Origin: Nitrospiria bacterium
GTDB lineage: Bacteria; Nitrospirota; Nitrospiria; JACQBZ01
Direction of reading: 5' to 3'
Length of the DNA stretch: 64,000 bases
Assembly: GCA_035498035.1 (NCBI GenBank)
Contig: DATKAN010000058.1
Span: 19,323 to 83,322 of the forward strand
This document shows positions 42,682 through 50,251 of this stretch, piece by piece. A model generated the notes under the pieces. The model saw nothing but the letters and a program-made list of their open reading frames with translations, was not told the DNA's origin and ran no database searches. The first letter of the stretch is position 1. Each line of letters opens with the position of its first letter. Position numbers and translations under genes: made by a program.

Positions 42682-43164
42682 ATGCGGGGCAATCATGGCG
42701 AACATCCGCTAAGCCACATAGGCCAGCTCATCGGCCTTGGTTTGTTTCTGGCCCTCTGGATCGGGGACTCATTTGTTCTCCATTTATCGACCTCCCTCTC
42801 GAATTTCGTGCCGATGTATGTTCGTCTGGTATTGCTGGGAATTTTTTGGGGCACCGGCGTCTATTTAATCCGTTCCGGACACGTTGTCGTCCGGCCGGAG
42901 GAACGTCCGGCCGGAGTGGTCACGACCGGGGCCTTCCAGTACGTAAGGCATCCCATCTATTTGGGAACCCTCCTAACCTACCTCGGACTTGCGATTTCCA
43001 CGGGATCGATCCTCTCCCTCGTATTGCTGGCGGGAATATTTATTTTTTATAATTTCATTGCGACCTATGAGGAGGAGGTGCTTCAGGAAAGATTTGGAGA
43101 GGAGTATGAGCGATATAAGAGAAGAACGGGAAAATGGGTTCCGAGAATCGGCTGGAAGGAATGA
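42682..43164 (+). CDS. Membrane methyltransferase, isoprenylcysteine/phospholipid type
   Basis: Small integral-membrane methyltransferase of the ICMT/PEMT-like family. Four or five hydrophobic helices; the diagnostic C-terminal motifs are GAFQYVRHPIYLGTLLTYLG and EEEVLQERFGEEYERYKRRTGKWVPRI, which bind SAM and close the active site. About 160 residues from ATG 42682; a GTG at 42658 is an alternative and neither has a strong ribosome site. Bacterial substrates vary (phospholipid, small molecule), so no specific reaction is assigned. Confidence 0.85.
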   Translation: MRGNHGEHPLSHIGQLIGLGLFLALWIGDSFVLHLSTSLSNFVPMYVRLVLLGIFWGTGVYLIRSGHVVVRPEERPAGVVTTGAFQYVRHPIYLGTLLTYLGLAISTGSILSLVLLAGIFIFYNFIATYEEEVLQERFGEEYERYKRRTGKWVPRIGWKE

Positions 43165-43201
43165 CGAAACCGGGGAGCTTTAAACCCCGCGGCCGCGAAT
43201 A

Positions 43202-43230
43202 TTGACCCCTCCCACCTAAACCGGTATAAT
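43202..43230 (+). promoter_or_regulatory. Promoter module copy 2 (TTGACC-17-TATAAT)
   Basis: TTGACC at 43202, 17 bases containing CACCTAAA, TATAAT at 43225. Followed by AATCC and a CCCCGTCGCGGG stretch like the other copies. Serves the cytochrome c gene. Confidence 0.75.
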
Positions 43231-43407
43231 CCCCCTCATTTCCCCGTCGCGGGACGGTGTAACGGGGCCCCTCCCCCATGCCTGCCGTTTCCAACCTTCA
43301 CGCGGCGCCATCTGGCGGAGGGAGAAGGGGTATCCATGCCCGGCATTAAATTTTCCCTTTCTTGTAACCTATTTTCCCGCCGCCGGTCTCGTTATCCAGG
43401 AACTTTT

Positions 43408-43863
43408 ATGAAGAGGTTGATCGTTATACCAATACTGGTCATAATCAGCCTCGGCGCGGCACCCGTGTTTTCAATAGTTGGGGTTGAGAATGATCCATGT
43501 AAGGTGCTTGTTCCCACTGAACTTATTTCTCAATTGAAGGCCATGAAGAGCCCGTTTCCATCCAATCCGAACTTCATTGCAGAAGGAAAAGCTGTCTATG
43601 AGGGCAAGGGAACATGTTTTACCTGCCATGGTTTGGACGGCAAAGGCAATGGGGATGCTGCAAAGGCTCTGGATCCAGCCCCTCGAAACATGACGAATCC
43701 AAAATTTCATGATTGCAAAACAGATGGAGAAATATTCTGGGTTATCAAGTTCGGAATCCTAGGGGCTGGCAAAATCCCATTGACAAACTTACATGCTCCA
43801 CCTGAAGGAGCTCTTATTACTGATAAGGAGGCGTGGATGCTCACCCGATACGTTCGATGGTAA
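43408..43863 (+). CDS. Periplasmic monohaem cytochrome c
   Basis: 151 residues from ATG 43408. Signal peptide MKRLIVIPILVIISLGAAPVFS, then one haem site CFTCHGLDGKGNGDAAKALDP within the class I fold; the C-terminus ALITDKEAWMLTRYVRW is the usual last helix. A second axial ligand Met is not certain (NMTNPKF is a candidate). An electron carrier in the periplasm is the likely role. The gene is more AT-rich than its neighbours, and its frame extends upstream to 43336 without conserved sequence. Confidence 0.88.
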   Translation: MKRLIVIPILVIISLGAAPVFSIVGVENDPCKVLVPTELISQLKAMKSPFPSNPNFIAEGKAVYEGKGTCFTCHGLDGKGNGDAAKALDPAPRNMTNPKFHDCKTDGEIFWVIKFGILGAGKIPLTNLHAPPEGALITDKEAWMLTRYVRW

Positions 43864-44081
43864 AAAAATGAATGCAGATTAGAGATACCTTTAGATGGCT
43901 TGTTTGTGACCAGGACTTGAAATATAAGTTTGATTACACGAGGGCCGGCAAAGCCGAGAGCGCCGGTGGAAAACTGATAATTCAAGACTCGACCCTAAAT
44001 CTTGTTCTTATTGCTCCATAAAAATTGAATTCCGGAAACATTTTCTCAATGCCCAGTAGCCCCCCCTCCGGCCTCGCGCGC

Positions 44082-44130
44082 GGGGGAAAGGCTGGAAAAT
44101 GGAGCCATGGAGCCGTGGAGCAATAAAAAA
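44082..44130 (+). repeat. Dispersed 50-bp repeat, copy 1
   Basis: GGGGGAAAGGCTGGAAAATG followed by GAGCCATGGAGCCGTGGAGC and AATAAAAAA. Aligns without gaps to 44651-44700 and 45246-45290. Lies 95 bases upstream of the abrB-type gene. Confidence 0.75.
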
Positions 44131-44154
44131 GGCATCTGGCGGGTTCCGACAGTT

Positions 44155-44183
44155 TTGATCTTGTGCCGCTATACTTTTATGAT
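44155..44183 (+). promoter_or_regulatory. Promoter of the abrB-type antitoxin gene
   Basis: TTGATC (44155-44160), 17 bases, TATGAT (44178-44183). About 35 bases of leader to the ATG at 44225; ends with GGGAGGGAGG as ribosome site. Confidence 0.55.
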
Positions 44184-44224
44184 AAAGTAAAGGCCGATTC
44201 GGTCGGTTCAACGGGAGGGAGGCC

Positions 44225-44452
44225 ATGGCTTATCTGAAGCTGTCTTCGAAAAATCAGATCGTGCTTCCCAAGGAGGCGCGGTCGGCGATGAAGGTCAAGG
44301 GCGGCGATTCGCTCCTCGCGGTCGTCAAAGGCGGCATCACGATCTTGATGCCTAAACCCAAGAAGTATGCCGAGGCGCTTTCCGGTTTGGGGAAGAGCCT
44401 CTACACTAAAAATTATTTGAAATGGGAACGTCAATCATGGGGGACACGCTGA
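44225..44452 (+). CDS. AbrB/SpoVT-type antitoxin (VapB-like)
   Basis: 75 residues. The swapped-hairpin DNA-binding fold is clear: YLKLSSKNQIVLPKEARSAMKVKGGDSLLAVVKGGITILMPKP. The C-terminal arm (ALSGLGKSLYTKNYLKWERQSW) matches the toxin-binding tail of VapB antitoxins paired with PIN toxins. The expected toxin gene follows only as a fragment (44453-44590), so this antitoxin is probably an orphan. A strong ribosome site GGAGGGAGG lies close upstream. Confidence 0.85.
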   Translation: MAYLKLSSKNQIVLPKEARSAMKVKGGDSLLAVVKGGITILMPKPKKYAEALSGLGKSLYTKNYLKWERQSWGTR

Positions 44453-44590
44453 TTGCGCGCCGAGTACGAGTTAATAACGCCCGATGCGGTTCTGTTGGCC
44501 ACCGCGCTCCATTCCCGCGCGGCCTGTTTTATCGGTAATGACTCGAAGTTAAAACGGGTAAAAGGGATTGAGATACTGACCCTGTCGTGA
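44453..44590 (+). pseudogene. C-terminal remnant of a PIN-domain (VapC-type) toxin
   Basis: Directly after the antitoxin stop, in the same frame, 45 codons read LRAEYELITPDAVLLATALH, then SRAACFIGNDSKLKRVKGIE and ILTLS. This matches the last third of PIN toxins (xTPDALxLATAL...xFxTNDxxLKRVxGLxVLxL), including the conserved acidic Asp of TPDA and of GNDSKL. The N-terminal two thirds with the first catalytic Asp/Glu are missing, so it cannot be an active nuclease. Best explained by an internal deletion joining the end of vapB to the end of vapC. Confidence 0.8.
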
Positions 44591-44650
44591 CGAATGACCG
44601 GCCGGACCGGCCATCGGGTCGGCCATGCCTGTGCGCCGATCAGGGGGCGC

Positions 44651-44700
44651 GGGCCGAAAAGCTGGAAATCGGGGCAATGGAACGGTGTAGCAATAAAAAA
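44651..44700 (+). repeat. Dispersed 50-bp repeat, copy 2
   Basis: GGGCCGAAAAGCTGGAAATC followed by GGGGCAATGGAACGGTGTAG and CAATAAAAAA. 55 bases before the WapI-like gene. Confidence 0.75.
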
Positions 44701-44754
44701 TATCTTTATGGCGGTAAAATAGATCCAAAAAAGTCATAAATAGGACTTGGCACG

Positions 44755-45186
44755 ATGAGCATCGCATGGAAAATCGCCGGTCAAGGCGCTTCGATAACGG
44801 TCAACATCATTACGCGGGAAAGTCCGGATATGAAAAATGTTTATAGCGGTAATTGGTTGACCTGTGAAGTGGAGCTGGCCGTAACGCCGGTTACGGGGCG
44901 GTTTAAAGCCTCCTATACAACGCAGGCGTTTTTTAAATTTTGGACCGGTCTCAATATGATCCTTTCCTCTTCGAAGGGCGAGGCTGTATGTGGTTCCGAC
45001 GAAGATCCCCTTCAAATGACCGTCAGTATCGACCCAACGGGTCGGGGACTAATAAAGGGAACAACGCGCCTTCATGACCGATCCTATCCGACCGTTTCAT
45101 TTTCGTTTGAAAGCGATCCGTCGGCTCTCAATAAAACCTGCAAGGAGCTTGAAGCGGTTATCACACAATTTCCGATCATCGTTTAG
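44755..45186 (+). CDS. WapI/DUF6228-like protein (possible immunity protein)
   Basis: 143 residues, no signal peptide. The layout resembles the WapI-type immunity/DUF6228 group: a first strand, SPDMKNVYSGNWLTCEVELAV (the xDxNWLxVxVxV-like signature), GRFKASYTTQAFFKFWTGLNMI, then alternating strands including LQMTVSIDPTGRGLIKGTTR and SYPTVSFSFESD, and a final helix LNKTCKELEAVITQFPI. In contact-dependent systems such proteins block WapA-type toxins, but no toxin is nearby, so it may be an orphan or housekeeping member. Confidence 0.5.
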   Translation: MSIAWKIAGQGASITVNIITRESPDMKNVYSGNWLTCEVELAVTPVTGRFKASYTTQAFFKFWTGLNMILSSSKGEAVCGSDEDPLQMTVSIDPTGRGLIKGTTRLHDRSYPTVSFSFESDPSALNKTCKELEAVITQFPIIV

Positions 45187-45245
45187 TGAAGCGGTCAAGG
45201 AATCAATGAGGCCGGGAATGATTTAAAGGTTAAATCCCTGCCGGC

Positions 45246-45290
45246 GGGGAGAAAGACTGGAAAAATGAGCCATGGAACAGTGGAGCAATA
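45246..45290 (+). repeat. Dispersed 50-bp repeat, copy 3
   Basis: GGGGAGAAAGACTGGAAAAA followed by TGAGCCATGGAACAGTGGAG and CAATA. Lies 83 bases before the second PilZ gene. Confidence 0.75.
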
Positions 45291-45372
45291 GGGACACTCG
45301 CGCGGAAATGGGCGATGGAAGCCGGACGGGGAGCGGGGCCGCAGAGCCTGAACCAAACCAGGGAGCATCTTG

Positions 45373-45687
45373 ATGGCTGATCCCAAGCATGATGAACGCC
45401 GTAGTAGCGGGAGGGTCCCTTTCGACAAAGAGGTCGAAGTGGTCGGGGTCGGCGTGCATCGAAGTTCGGATATCAGTATCGGGGGGATGTATTTGATCAC
45501 GAAGCAAGGTTTCCCGACGGGAAACTCGATCACCCTTCGGTTCAAGCTTCGGGATTCCGATGCCCGGCCGATTCAGGCCCGGGCCCGCGTGCTTTACACC
45601 CATAAGGGCGTCGGAGTCGGCCTGGGTTTTATCGATCTCAATTCCGAGGACCTGGCGAGCATCGTGAAATTTACCGAGCAGGCGTGA
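45373..45687 (+). CDS. PilZ-domain protein
   Basis: 104 residues, a stand-alone PilZ barrel. The c-di-GMP motif is present: RRSSGR (RxxxR) followed by DISIGGMYL (DxSxxG). The C-terminal strand VGVGLGFIDLNSEDLASIVKF is typical. ATG 45373 with GGGAG eight bases upstream; a TTG directly before it is in frame. Together with the PilZ protein at 17.8 kb and two GGDEF proteins, it suggests active c-di-GMP signalling. Confidence 0.92.
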   Translation: MADPKHDERRSSGRVPFDKEVEVVGVGVHRSSDISIGGMYLITKQGFPTGNSITLRFKLRDSDARPIQARARVLYTHKGVGVGLGFIDLNSEDLASIVKFTEQA

Positions 45688-45777
45688 GATACTTCCGGCT
45701 GAAACCTAGAACCGTCGAAACCTGCGGGTGGCGAAGGAGAATGGAAGACGGGGTGATTTAATGATCGGAGGTGCGGG

Positions 45778-46380
45778 ATGAAAGTCATCGTGATCGGCGC
45801 GACGGGAACGATCGGAACGGCGGTGGCCGGCGCCCTGTCGAAGCGCCACGAGGTGGTTCGCGTGGGAAACAAGAAGGGGGATCATCGGGTGGATTTGGCC
45901 TCTCCCGATTCCCTCAGGAAACTGTTCCGCGCCGTGGCCCCTTTCGACGCCGTGGTTTGCGCCGCGGGGCTTGCGAAATTCGGTCCGCTGAAGGAGTTGA
46001 CGGACGAGGATTTCGAGCTTGGCCTCTCCAACAAGCTGATGGGCCAGATCAACGTCGTGCGGCTGGGGCTTTCCCAGATTGCGGATTATGGTTCCTTCAC
46101 GTTGACCAGCGGTGTTCTGAGCCTTGAACCCATGCCGGGGAGCGCCGCGATCAGTCCCGTGAACGCCGGGATCGAAGGCTTCGTACGCGCGGCGGCGCTG
46201 GAGTTGCCCCGGGGCGTGCGCATCAACGCGGTGAGCCCGCCCTGGGTCAAGGAAACGCTCGTGGCCCTGGGCATGGACCCTGCCCCCGGGATGCCGGCGG
46301 CCTCGGTGGCCAAGGCCTACGAGGAAAGCGTGGAGGGAACGAAAAACGGATTCGTGATCGACGCCCGCGCCTTTGCGTGA
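45778..46380 (+). CDS. Atypical short-chain dehydrogenase/reductase
   Basis: 200-residue Rossmann protein: NAD(P) loop VIGATGTIGTAVAG at residues about 5-18, VVCAAGLAKFGPL, and SVLELPRGVRINAVSPPWV-like end (here LELPRGVRINAVSPPWV). The classical YxxxK is absent: the segment reads GSAAISPVNAGIEGFVRAAA, so Tyr is Ile and Lys is Asn. Such short SDRs form a known divergent group, and whether they catalyse redox reactions is uncertain. It has no close operon partner; GGAGG lies before the ATG. Confidence 0.85.
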   Translation: MKVIVIGATGTIGTAVAGALSKRHEVVRVGNKKGDHRVDLASPDSLRKLFRAVAPFDAVVCAAGLAKFGPLKELTDEDFELGLSNKLMGQINVVRLGLSQIADYGSFTLTSGVLSLEPMPGSAAISPVNAGIEGFVRAAALELPRGVRINAVSPPWVKETLVALGMDPAPGMPAASVAKAYEESVEGTKNGFVIDARAFA

Positions 46381-46434
46381 CCCGAGGTTTACATCATCGG
46401 GATGGATCCTAACGATTTCCCTCCCCGATCCCAA

Positions 46435-46463
46435 TTGACCCGTCACCTTTAAAGGAATATAAT
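46435..46463 (+). promoter_or_regulatory. Promoter module copy 3 (TTGACC-17-TATAAT)
   Basis: TTGACC (46435-46440), 17-base spacer with the palindrome CCTTTAAAGG, TATAAT (46458-46463). Followed by AATCCACCCTATCGATCCTC, similar to copy 1. Serves the SpoIIAA-like gene. Confidence 0.78.
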
Positions 46464-46512
46464 CCACCCTATCGATCCTCCGGCGCGGGCTGATCTTTTA
46501 GGGGAGATGGCT

Positions 46513-46920
46513 ATGTCGTACACGCTGACCTTCATACTGAAGCCCACCTATCTGCACGCGATCGTCACCGGGGTGAACAGCGAGGAAAACGTGGCCGCTT
46601 ATCTCGAGGAAATCCGGCGGGAGTGCGCGGCCCGTGACTGTCATCGGGTGCTGATTGAAGAGCGTCTCGAGGGCCCCCGCCTCGGCACGATGAGCGTGTT
46701 TCAGATCGCTTCGGAGGGAAGCCAGCGGGCCCGCGGACAATTCGAGGCGATCGCCTACGTCGACTTGAACGCGAAGGGGGACCTGATGAAGTTTGCCGAG
46801 ACCGTGGCGCTCAACCGGAGCCTGCCCGTGTCCGTGTTCTCGTCGGTAAGTGACGCCAAGAAATGGCTGGCGGGAAAAGATCGAGGAGGCACGCGACAAC
46901 ATAGAGAAGGACTTGAATAG
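46513..46920 (+). CDS. Small STAS/SpoIIAA-like protein
   Basis: 135 residues from ATG 46513 (AGGGGAG six bases upstream; an earlier ATG at 46507 touches it). YTLTFILKPTYLHAIVTGVNSEENVAAYLEEIRREC, then CHRVLIEERLEGPRLGTMSVFQI, with FEAIAYVDLNAKGDLMKFAETVALNR later, fit the SpoIIAA-like/STAS-related alpha-beta fold. No phosphorylatable Ser motif is evident. The role is unknown. The final residues (GKDRGGTRQHREGLE) look like an unstructured tail. Eight or so bases separate it from the peroxiredoxin leader. Confidence 0.55.
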   Translation: MSYTLTFILKPTYLHAIVTGVNSEENVAAYLEEIRRECAARDCHRVLIEERLEGPRLGTMSVFQIASEGSQRARGQFEAIAYVDLNAKGDLMKFAETVALNRSLPVSVFSSVSDAKKWLAGKDRGGTRQHREGLE

Positions 46921-46968
46921 GGCTGTGAGATGGGTTATGATCGCAAGGTACCGGGCCCAAGGATCATC

Positions 46969-47547
46969 ATGAAAATATTTCTCTCAGGCCTCCTTCTCCT
47001 CGGCCTCATCGCCGGGCCGGACGTCGGCACCGGCGTCTTCCGGGCGGCCGCGCAGTCGCCGGGGCTGGCGGTGGAGGAGGGAAAACCCGCCCCCGATTTC
47101 ACGCTTCCGGACCAGGACGGAAAGCCGGTGACGCTTTCGGAGCAGCGCGGAAAATGGGTCGTCCTGTATTTCTACCCGAAGGACGACAGCCCCGGCTGCA
47201 CCAAGGAGGCCTGCTCCTTCCGCGACAATCTGACGGCCATCCAGCAACTGGACGCACGGGTCCTCGGCATCAGCGTCGACTCGGTCGAATCCCACAAAAA
47301 ATTCGCGGAGAAATTCAAGCTGAACTTTCCGATCCTGGCCGACGACCGGCAGCAGGTCACCGCGCAATACGGCGTGCTCGCGAGTTATATGGGGATGAAG
47401 GTGGCCCGGAGGAGCACCGTGGTCATCGACCCGCAGGGCGTCATCCGAAAGATTTTTCCCTCCGTGAAACCGGAGGATCATGCCCTGGAGATCCACCGCG
47501 CACTGGTGGAGCTTCGTCACTCCCTGAAAACCATGCCGAATTCATAG
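46969..47547 (+). CDS. Exported peroxiredoxin (Bcp/PrxQ type)
   Basis: Thiol peroxidase that reduces peroxides. The PrxQ signature is clear: APDFTLPDQDGKPVTLSEQ, VVLYFYPKDDSPGCTKEACSFRD with the peroxidatic Cys and a second Cys five residues on (the PrxQ resolving site), then DDRQQVTAQYGV and RSTVVIDPQGVIRKIF. The N-terminus from ATG 46969 (MKIFLSGLLLLGLIAGPD to RAAAQS) is a probable signal peptide, which would place it in the periplasm; most Bcp proteins are cytoplasmic. 192 residues; AAGGA precedes the ATG. Confidence 0.9.
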   Translation: MKIFLSGLLLLGLIAGPDVGTGVFRAAAQSPGLAVEEGKPAPDFTLPDQDGKPVTLSEQRGKWVVLYFYPKDDSPGCTKEACSFRDNLTAIQQLDARVLGISVDSVESHKKFAEKFKLNFPILADDRQQVTAQYGVLASYMGMKVARRSTVVIDPQGVIRKIFPSVKPEDHALEIHRALVELRHSLKTMPNS

Positions 47548-47569
47548 CCCGGTCCGCCCGAAGCCCGGC

Positions 47570-50251
47570 TCATTTCCCCTCCCCCGCCAGCTCTTTGAGA
47601 ATCGCACCGGTCTCTTTAAGTTCTTTCCCGAAACCGGCCCAATCGCCCTGACGCAGCAGCTCCTCGGCCCGCTCGAAATGGGAGAGGGCCGAACGGATTT
47701 TATCCTTCGCGCTTCCCGCGGACGGCGGCGCGGCCCCCGCTTCGGACGGGGCGGGGAGGACCGGCCGTCCGCCGAAAATCGCGGCCAGCGCGCTTTCGAG
47801 ATTCTCCTGCATCGAGAGTTGATTGCCGTACGCGACGATGACGCGTCGAAGCTCCGGGAGCGAGCCGGCCTCGGCCGAGAGATAGAGCGGCTCGATATAG
47901 AGCAGCGAGTTCTCGATCGGGATCACCAGCAGGCTTCCGCGTATGACCTGGGAGCCCCGCTGGTTCCAGAGGGAGATCTGCTGGGAGATGTATCCGTCCT
48001 GATCGATGCGGGCCTCGATCTGCCTCGGACCGTAGATCAGCTTCTGCTTGGGGAAGAGGTAGACGATCAGTTTTCCGTAATGGGGCGCGTCGGCCCGCGC
48101 GGCCAGCCACGCCGCCATATTGTCCCGGTTCGCCGGGGTGTAGGGGATCATCAGGATGAACTCTTCCTTCGTTTCCTTCGGTAGCTTCATGATCGTGTAG
48201 TAGGGCTCCATCGTCCGGTCGCCCTTGGACGGGATGTTCCAGAGATCTTCGCGATTGTAGAAAATCTGCGGGTCCTGCATGTGATACGTGGCGTAGAGAT
48301 GGGCCTGGATGCGGAAAAGATCCTCGGGATAGCGAAGATGAGCCCGGAGGTCGGCCGGCATTTCCTCCAGGGGCTTGAAAAGGCCGGGGAACGCGGCGGC
48401 GTAGGTCCGGATCAGCGGGTCGTCGGGGTCGTTGATGTAGAGCGTGACGGTGCCGTCGTAGGCGTCGATGACCGCCTTGACCGAGTTACGGAGATAGTTG
48501 CCGAGTCCGCGCAGGTTATAGGCATAGGGGATCCGGTCGGTCGTCGTGTACCCGTCCACGATCCAGACCAGCCGGCCCTCCTTCGTGATGACAAGGTAGG
48601 GGTCGTCGTCGTAGCCGAGAAAGGGCGCCAGCCGTCGGACCCGGTCGAGGACGTTCCGGTAATACAGGACCCGGCTCCCGGACGTGATGTCGTTCGAGAG
48701 CAGGATCTTCATCGACCCGAACTCCGCCGAGAACAGGAGCTTCCGCCAAAGGGAGGAAACCGGGACGCCGCCCTTTCCGTCATAGACCGTGTACTCGTTC
48801 TTGTCCCCCAGCGGATAGTCGAACTCCAGCGACTTGGTCTTCACGAAGACGTAGCTGTTCGTCAGCTCGCCGTAGTAGATCTCGGGCCGGGCGATCTTCA
48901 ACGGGATCGTCGAAACCGGGGGAATGTCCTTGATCATGAACTCGGGCAGGCCCTCCTTGGTGATCCGGTTCACCGGGCCCAAGGCCACGCCGTACCCGTG
49001 CGTGTAGGTGAGATGCTCGTTGATCCAGTTGGCGCCCCCGGGAAGGTTCCGGGACGACAGCTCCCGCGGGGAGAGCATCACCTGCCGGTATTCCCCGTCG
49101 ATCTCGTAGCGGTCGTTGTCCACACCGACGAAGTCGTAATAGGTCCGGATCTGCTGGAGTTGCCGGTAGGTGGCGAGCAGCGGCCGGTGATCCCACAGCC
49201 GGACGTTTTTGAGCGTGAGGTCGTTCCTCGACATATCCTGAAGAGAAAGATTCTCCTCGGCCGGAAATTCCTGCTCCTCGATGTTATTGAGTCCGAAGGC
49301 GTAGCGGGTGGACTTGATGTTCTCCTGGATGTAGGGCCGCTCCAAGACGATCTCGTTCGGCAGCACCCGGAAACGGTGGAGCAGCTCGGGATAGAACGAG
49401 ACGCCGACGATCTGGAACACGAGCACCCCGGCGATCGCGACGACCGGGAGGCGCCACCCGCGGCCGTATCCCCCGACGATCACGGCCAGCGCCGCGAGCA
49501 GGGCCAGTCCGCTCAGGAAGTTGAGCGCCGGAATACGGGCATGGACATCCGAGTAGACCGCCCCCGTGACCACCCCGCGGGTCGTGAAGAGGAGCTCATA
49601 GGCCGACAGCCTGTACCCGGCCGCCTTGAGCGCCAGGATCACCCCGATCAATCCCGTCAAATGCCGCTTCGGCCCCGCGTCGATGAAAAACCCCCTCGGA
49701 CCGACCCCGAGGCCGCCGTGATAAACGTAGAGCAGCGCCGTGAGGATCGTGACGAGAATCACCATTCCCATAGCCCATCCCTGGGCAAAGCTCAGGAAAG
49801 GCAGTTTGAAAACGTAGAACCCGAAATCGTTTCCAAAGACCGGGTCGGATATCCCGAAACCGGAGGCGTTCTGCGCGAGAAGGAATTTTTCCCATTGCGA
49901 GGCCCCGTTCAGCCCTCCCAGGAAGGCGGCCACCAACGACAGGACCGGGATCCCCCGGGCGATCTGAGGGTCGAGCTGGGTGCGAACGGGCAGGTCGAGC
50001 CATTGTTGTGTGCGATCCCAGCGTCCGGCGTTCCGGTGGCGGTGGGCCACGACGAGGTTGAGATACAAAACGATGAAAAGCAGGAGGCCGAGCCCCAGAC
50101 CCAGCTTGATCTCGGCGGTCAGGGTGGTCATCAGGACGGGGAACTGTCCGATCTCGATGAACCAGAGCCAGTCGGTGTAAAAGGAGACGAGGTTGCCCGA
50201 CAGGAGCAGGGCAAGCACCGCGAGAATGATTACGGCCCAGAATCGGATCAT
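47570..50251 (-). CDS. UPF0182 (COG1615) membrane protein
   Basis: 893 residues. About seven hydrophobic helices in the first 300 residues (MIRFWAVIILAVLALLLSGN; LGLGLGLLLFIVLYLNLVVA and others), then a large soluble part with the family's conserved segments: RPYIQENIKSTRYAFGLNNI, NEHLTYTHGYGVALGPVN, IYYGELTNSYVFVKTKSLEFDYP and DDPYLVITKEGRLVWIVDGYTTT. The extreme C-terminus is Ala/Gly-rich and helical. Widespread in bacteria, but function is unknown. It is last in the minus-strand arg-lys run and is preceded by a strongly structured spacer. Confidence 0.92.
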   Translation of the reverse strand: MIRFWAVIILAVLALLLSGNLVSFYTDWLWFIEIGQFPVLMTTLTAEIKLGLGLGLLLFIVLYLNLVVAHRHRNAGRWDRTQQWLDLPVRTQLDPQIARGIPVLSLVAAFLGGLNGASQWEKFLLAQNASGFGISDPVFGNDFGFYVFKLPFLSFAQGWAMGMVILVTILTALLYVYHGGLGVGPRGFFIDAGPKRHLTGLIGVILALKAAGYRLSAYELLFTTRGVVTGAVYSDVHARIPALNFLSGLALLAALAVIVGGYGRGWRLPVVAIAGVLVFQIVGVSFYPELLHRFRVLPNEIVLERPYIQENIKSTRYAFGLNNIEEQEFPAEENLSLQDMSRNDLTLKNVRLWDHRPLLATYRQLQQIRTYYDFVGVDNDRYEIDGEYRQVMLSPRELSSRNLPGGANWINEHLTYTHGYGVALGPVNRITKEGLPEFMIKDIPPVSTIPLKIARPEIYYGELTNSYVFVKTKSLEFDYPLGDKNEYTVYDGKGGVPVSSLWRKLLFSAEFGSMKILLSNDITSGSRVLYYRNVLDRVRRLAPFLGYDDDPYLVITKEGRLVWIVDGYTTTDRIPYAYNLRGLGNYLRNSVKAVIDAYDGTVTLYINDPDDPLIRTYAAAFPGLFKPLEEMPADLRAHLRYPEDLFRIQAHLYATYHMQDPQIFYNREDLWNIPSKGDRTMEPYYTIMKLPKETKEEFILMIPYTPANRDNMAAWLAARADAPHYGKLIVYLFPKQKLIYGPRQIEARIDQDGYISQQISLWNQRGSQVIRGSLLVIPIENSLLYIEPLYLSAEAGSLPELRRVIVAYGNQLSMQENLESALAAIFGGRPVLPAPSEAGAAPPSAGSAKDKIRSALSHFERAEELLRQGDWAGFGKELKETGAILKELAGEGK

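Larger units (their letters stand above)
43864..44224. other. 361-base gap between cytochrome c and abrB genes
   Basis: Contains an open frame of 49 codons (43872-44021, starting MQIRDTFRWLVCDQDL, ending LVLIAP) without a ribosome site or recognisable family, one copy of the 50-bp repeat (44082-44130) and a promoter (44155-44183). TATTGCTCCAT at 44009 is an inverted fragment of the same repeat. No RNA gene recognised. Confidence 0.6.

Noticed and set aside
44082..45290. Integron or CRISPR-like array at 44-45 kb
   Set aside because: Only three copies, about 580 bases apart, each before a gene; no integrase, attI or cas gene in the window. Kept as a dispersed repeat.
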